Shown piece after piece: positions 17,927 through 22,338 of a stretch of DNA of 22,338 bases (position 1 is its first letter; each line of letters begins with the position of its first letter). The stretch comes from Chara braunii (taxonomy: Eukaryota; Streptophyta; Charophyceae; Charales; Characeae): positions 416,696 to 439,033 of the forward strand of contig BFEA01000355.1 in assembly GCA_003427395.1 (NCBI GenBank), read 5' to 3'. The notes beneath the pieces are model-generated. The model ran no database searches. It saw nothing but the letters and a program-made list of their open reading frames with translations, and had not been told where the DNA came from. Both the position numbers and the translations under genes were made by a program.

Positions 17927-20759
17927 CTACCCGATAACCGCTTGTGGGTGTTGACGAAAAGTCTTGTTGAGTTTAATGTCGTAGATCTGCGAAGTGAAGT
18001 TCTTCCAATCAGCACTAATGAACCTGGTGTCTCGATCACTCACAAGAGTTTTCGGGGGTCCATACTGCGGAATGTACTGCTGGTAAAATTCTTCGATCAC
18101 AAGCTCAGTTGGTGCATGAGGAGGTAGAGGAATCAAATTTAAAAATTTGGAAAAATGATCCACAGTGACCATGACTTCTGAATGTCCTCCCTCGCTCACC
18201 TTCCCCATGTCCGTGAAATCGATAGTGACCGACTCACCGGGCCCATCAGGGATTGGGAGGGGTTTCAGCAGGTCATAAGGCTTATGTCTATAGACCTTGA
18301 TTCTTTGACAAACGACATTCAACAATAAATTTCAGAGCAGGTCCCTTCATTCCGGGCCAATCAAACTGTTGCAAAAGACTTTTATAAGTCTTCTCAAAGC
18401 CAAAGTGTCCACTCCGACCATGTGCCAAATCCAAGAAATGAGTCTGGAGAGGCACATGGTTGGGTACACACAAACGATCAAACTTCCCATATCGGCGGAA
18501 TACAAGACCCTCACACTCGTGAAAACCAGACTGACTACTAGGGTCAGCCTTGAGGTGCTGAAGGATGGGACTAAGGTCCGGATCCTTGGCAGTGTGTTCG
18601 ACCAGATCCTCATTCAGTTTCCTTCGAAGGTCCTATGAGTCCACAAGGCAAGTCAAAAACTCAGGATGGCGCAACAAAGCATCAACAACACGGTTATAAC
18701 AGCCTTTCCTGTGTTTTGGTTCAAAATTGTAAACATCAATGTCATGCAACCAGCGGGTCAGCGTCGGATTGAGATTAATTTGTGTTTTAATCCACTGCAA
18801 GGCCTGATGATCTGAGTAGACTATGAAGTGACGACTCAAGAGGTAGGTCTTCCAATTTGTGAGCGCTTCGCGCAAGGCATAGAGCTCACGCATATACGTG
18901 GAGGTAGTTACTTTGTGGTTGGGCATGCGTTTGCAGTAATACTCGAGCGGACGCAGACCATCGCCATCATCTTGTTGCAGCACTGCACCAATCTCATACT
19001 GGCTCGCGTCCGTAGTGACTACGAACGTGAGGTTGGGATCCTCAATGCGGAGAGAGGATGACTTACCAAAGCCTTTTTCAAGGCTTGAAACGCAGTCTCG
19101 CATTCTCACACGACACATAGGCAACATTTTTGCTTGTTAGTCTCGAGAGTGTGAGCAATGACATAAAATTTGGGTACAAACTTCCGGTAATACGAAGTCA
19201 AACCACGGAAAGAACGTAATTCGCGCACGTTCGCCGGTTGCGGCCACTTTTGTATGACCTCAGCCTTGGTTGCCTCCGACTCAAGACCGTTTGCCGACAA
19301 CCGGTGCCCGAGATAGATGATGCTGTCCCTTCCAAACTCAGATTTCTCTAAGTTGAGGTGCAGTTGTGCCTCCTTGAGGACCTGCAAAACCTCCTCAAGG
19401 TGTTGGACGTGTTCTTCTATGGACTTGCTGAAAATCAGGATATCATCAAGGTAAACAACAACAAACCTGTTGAGCTGATGGTGGAGAACCTTGTCCATGA
19501 GGCACTGAAATGCGGCTGATGCATCCGTAATACCGAAGGGCATAACGATGAATTCGTATAGCCCATCGCGTGTTTTAAATGCATTTTTGTGCTGGTCACT
19601 CAGATCAACTTCAATCTGGTGGTAGCCTGACTGAGGTCGATCTTGGAGAAGACCTTACGCCCAGATCATCTATGCGCGGCAAAGGATAAACGTTCTTTCG
19701 GGTGATACAGTTTACGTCACTATAGTCAATACACATCCGGAGTTTGTCTCCTTTCTTCGGCACAAACAGGACAGGTGCACCGAACTAAGACTCACTAGGC
19801 TTAATCCATCCATGATCAATCATGTCATCAATTTGTCTCTTTAACTCCCCTCACTCGCCTTGTCCCATACGATAGACGCAACCCTTTGAAGGAACACTCT
19901 CTTTTATTATCTCGATCTTGTGTTTGACCGAGCGCTCGGGAACTCCACGAGGTTCACCCAAAACTTCAGGAAATCGATCTAATAGACGGCGAATGTTTTT
20001 TAGGACTTCCGATGGAGGATCATCCACATCAGGAGAGAGGAAATCAGATTGAGAATTTACAGCAATTACAACCGAATTCGAAGTACTTGGATCAGAAGTG
20101 GACTGGCGTTTTATAGTAGAAGTAGATGAAACAGAAGTAGAGGTAGTAAAAGTAGAATTACTTTCTGAGGTAGAAAATGCAGCAAAAGTAGAAGGTACAT
20201 GGAAAGGCTTTACAAGAGCTACATGCACATGCTCAGCTTCCTTGTGCCTGCGCACTGATTTGCAGAATTTGTTTACACTCAATAGAGTCACAGGGGACTC
20301 ACGCGTCTCATCCAATAGAACAGTACGCTCGTTCCCCTCGGCATCACGCACCACGAACTGAGTATCCGCCCACGTGGTCCTTAGACAATGAGCCTTTAAC
20401 CAACCCAAACCAATGGCCGCGTCGAAAGGACACTTGTCCAGGATGTAAGAGTTCATCTCATGGGTGACTGTGCGATCCTTGTCAAAGGTGACGCGCACAC
20501 CTTTGACTGCATGTGTTGAGGTGATAACCTCTTGGTTGCCTACCTGGGTATGACAAGGGTTCTGCAATTCCACTTGCTTCATTCCCAGACCCGCCTTACG
20601 AATCCCGTTAGGAGAAAACAAGTTAGTCGTTGATCCACTATCAATCATCACGCGGATGTATCGGTGGTTAATGAGCAAGTTAAAAAAGTCACTTCCACAC
20701 TCCCTTGAACACGGCGTTGTTGCTTGAGTTGCAGCCAATGTTCCAGGTGAGAGTGGAAG

Positions 20760-21074
20760 CCAACTTCCTTACAACAGAAAATTTCATAGTTGGTAACTTC
20801 AGTTGAATGAAAGTCTAACTCTAAAATTTTCCGTCCAAATCAGTACATTTCCGTCTAAATCTATGTTTTTCAGTTCTACTATCACCGTTTTTATGAAAAT
20901 TAGACTGAAAAAACTAGTTAGACTGAAAGTCTGGGATGAATTTTGAAACATCCAAATTGGACTGAAAGGGCTGGATGGACTGAAATATTGAATTAGCACG
21001 GAAATTTAAACTTAATTTGAACGGAAATTGCACTGTAGTTATTTGATTTGGACTAACATTCCACCGAAAGTACT
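20760..21074. repeat. AT-rich DNA with GGACTGAAA-type motif
   Basis: Words such as GACTGAAA, GGACTGAAA and the inverse TTTCAGT or TTTCCGTC recur many times on both strands without a clean period. It looks like a decayed tandem array. No coding region is present, and it directly abuts the 5' side of the Ty3 protease region. Confidence 0.55.
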
Positions 21075-21300
21075 GCATTTGAACTGAAGTTCAACTAAAA
21101 TTAACGGATGTAAACTAACATTCGTATAAAATTTTTTCATATAGACAGAGAGTTAAACTGAAAAACTTCAATGTGGACTGCATTTGAACTGAAATTTGAC
21201 TAAAATTGATCAATTTAAACAGAAGTTCCTATGATTTTTTTTCATGTAGACGAAGAGTTAAACTGAAAAACTTGAATGTGCACGGACAGTTTGACTAAAA
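21075..21300 (+). repeat. ~105-bp tandem repeat, two copies
   Basis: Copy 1 (about 21075-21179) and copy 2 (about 21180-21290) share TGCATTTGAACTGAA, CTAAAATT, TTTTTTCAT, TAGAC and GAGTTAAACTGAAAAACTT in the same order. The GGACTGAAA-rich DNA to the left and right may be further diverged copies. Confidence 0.85.
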
Positions 21301-21569
21301 AAATATAAATTTGGAGAAATATTCTAACTGAAAATAAAAAATGTAGAGCGAAATTATAATTAATATTCCACTAAAAATACCATATTAAATCTATTTGAAA
21401 TTGCACTGAAACATTCACATATGGATGAAAATTTGAGCTGAATTTTTGTGCACTTGCTATTACAGAGGTGCCCCGAAACACACATGCATTCAAGCGCACA
21501 CATTCACACACACAAAGCCTGTTGGTCTCTCTGTTTGATTGTCAGACACTACCAATCATGTTTGCTTGA

Positions 21570-22050
21570 ATGTTAGACAAAGATGAACAGAGTACCGTAG
21601 ACGAACAGACTGACCTGACAGAAAGACAAATAGGCAAACGGATAAACATGACGACTCATAGACAAACAGGGAGAGAGATAAACATACGTATAGACATTCA
21701 CACAGATAGACACACTGACTCACAGACAAATGTCAGACTTATAATGGATCTACGTCACAAAGTGGCAAGTAAACAGACAGGCAAACAATTAGATAGATCA
21801 ATAAAATGAAAAACTGACTGATCATATAGACAGACGTGTAAGCCTTAGATGGCAGAGTGATAGAAGCAAACAAACAAACTGACTGACAGACAATCAAACA
21901 AACGGACAAACATACAAACAAAGTGACCGACACACAAGCAGACATACAAACATACAAACATACAAACATACAAACACATGGGCTGATAGAGGTACTTAGT
22001 GACAGACATACTGACAAACAGACATACACACAAGCAACTGAGATAAACAA
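21570..22050 (+). repeat. Decayed CAGA/CAAA/CATA tetranucleotide array
   Basis: Nearly continuous 4-bp-phased words (GACA, CAGA, CAAA, CATA), including an (CATACAAA)-type octamer run around 21942-21977. Open frames with alternating Cys/Val/Ser or Thr/Asp/Gln across it are artefacts of the periodicity. Confidence 0.85.
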
Positions 22051-22107
22051 AGCAGATGATGTTGCCCACCAACAGACTGTAGCAGATAGCGACAACAAGA
22101 GGGATCG

Positions 22108-22212
22108 CTCATATCATCCCCTCTAGCAGACTAGTGCTAGGACTAGAGGAGGAGCGATAACGTTCTGCTAGAGGAAGATGCTCATATCACCCCCTCTAGC
22201 AGACCGACGCTG
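22108..22212. repeat. Small direct-plus-inverted repeat cluster
   Basis: GCTCATATCAtCCCCTCTAG at 22108 recurs as GCTCATATCAcCCCCTCTAG at 22181, both followed by CAGAC. Between them CTGCTAGAGG is an inverted copy of CCTCTAGCAG. The unit is about 73 bp. Confidence 0.8.
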
Positions 22213-22260
22213 GACTTTTTCCCTTCAGTATCCGATAATTTACAATATTGGACTGTAGAT

Positions 22261-22261
<1 letters not shown>

Positions 22262-22338
<77 letters not shown>
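22262..22338 (+). repeat. (GT)n microsatellite, runs off the window
   Basis: GTATGTGTGT and onward to the last base with no interruption after the first few bases. The right end is outside the window, so the true length is unknown. Confidence 0.98.

Larger units (their letters stand above)
16558..20738 (-). pseudogene. Ty3/gypsy chromovirus-type pol, inactive
   Basis: Retrotransposon polyprotein. In order on the minus strand: aspartic protease (DSGST at 20642-20628, IGLGWL flap); Ser/Thr-rich linker; reverse transcriptase ([29 protein letters not shown] at 19453-19442); RNase H (TTDAS, RELYALREAL, YSDH, VVDAL); integrase with HGRSGH zinc-finger start, TIDFTD and SDRDTRF acidic motifs and HPEANGLAEEINQ; then a C-terminal chromodomain (EIDKIVSHEGRGKNKQY, WxxxPL-like region degraded). 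Lesions: TGA 19851, TAG 19785, frameshifts near 19658 and 19632, TGA 19106, frameshift near 19057, TAG 18633, 2-nt loss near 18316 at the second Cys pair, a 410-bp insertion at 17514-17926, TAG 17163 and a frameshift near 17090. No Gag is recognisable upstream of protease, so the 5' end is lost or diverged. Confidence 0.95.

Noticed and set aside
4555-20738. Reassigned stop codons, because several coding remnants read through TGA, for example before ECETAF-like sequence at 19106 and at 5377
   Set aside because: Two of the TGA sites fit Trp, but others (19851, 10630) do not. TAA and TAG also interrupt frames, and true frameshifts are present. Ordinary decay explains all of it.
20739-20790. Possible Gag zinc knuckle (CCKEVGFHSH) upstream of the Ty3 protease
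   Set aside because: It is in another frame, and the Cys/His spacing does not match C-x2-C-x4-H-x4-C; may be a decayed remnant but not supportable.
21570-22050. CRISPR-like array
   Set aside because: Units are 4-8 bp simple repeats without distinct spacers; the host is eukaryotic.
21739-22098. Cys-rich minus-strand ORFs resembling secreted cysteine-rich peptides
   Set aside because: The Cys/Val/Ser periodicity follows the tetranucleotide repeat, and all frames show similar patterns.

Overview
The window is eukaryotic nuclear DNA, dominated by repeats and dead mobile elements. The evidence is a GT-AG intron that preserves the reading frame, a Ty3/gypsy chromodomain retrotransposon, a 101-bp satellite, long A/T homopolymers and long CA/GT microsatellites. 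I see no intact protein-coding gene, tRNA, rRNA or CRISPR array. The host cannot be named from the sequence alone. A lineage rich in transposable elements (alga, other protist or basal animal) fits, but that is a guess.

Layout. 1-3515 is a 101-bp satellite (about 33 copies), broken once by a ~150-bp segment that recurs at the array edge. 3516-4554 holds more copies of that segment, including a long inverted-repeat pair. 4555-8208 (+) is a two-exon gene related to the family I know as DUF7869, with a D / D-N / E motif set suggesting an RNase H-like, transposase-like fold. It carries three disabling changes, and its 1.4-kb intron is a tandem duplication. 8475-9350 is a ~160-bp tandem repeat array directly 3' of that gene. 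10238-10936 (+) is a degraded Gag-like ORF with a CCHC zinc knuckle and no pol. 11148-11475 is a palindrome-rich, MITE-like element with A16 and T41 tracts.

12690-13680 is a block of CA repeats and duplicated purine-rich DNA. 13700-15300 holds several homopolymers, one flanked by an 8-bp direct repeat like a target-site duplication. 15300-16540 has no gene, and its right part is probably long terminal repeat (LTR) sequence. 16558-20738 (-) is a Ty3/gypsy chromovirus-type pol (protease, reverse transcriptase, RNase H, integrase, chromodomain) with about ten lesions. One is a ~410-bp foldback-repeat insertion inside the integrase core. 20760-22338 is AT-rich tandem repeat, decayed tetranucleotide array, a small repeat cluster and a terminal (GT)n tract.

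Nothing here works as a pathway; the shared theme is transposition and decay. The item most worth following is the DUF7869-like gene, possibly the transposase of a large, poorly described element bordered by satellite and subterminal repeats.
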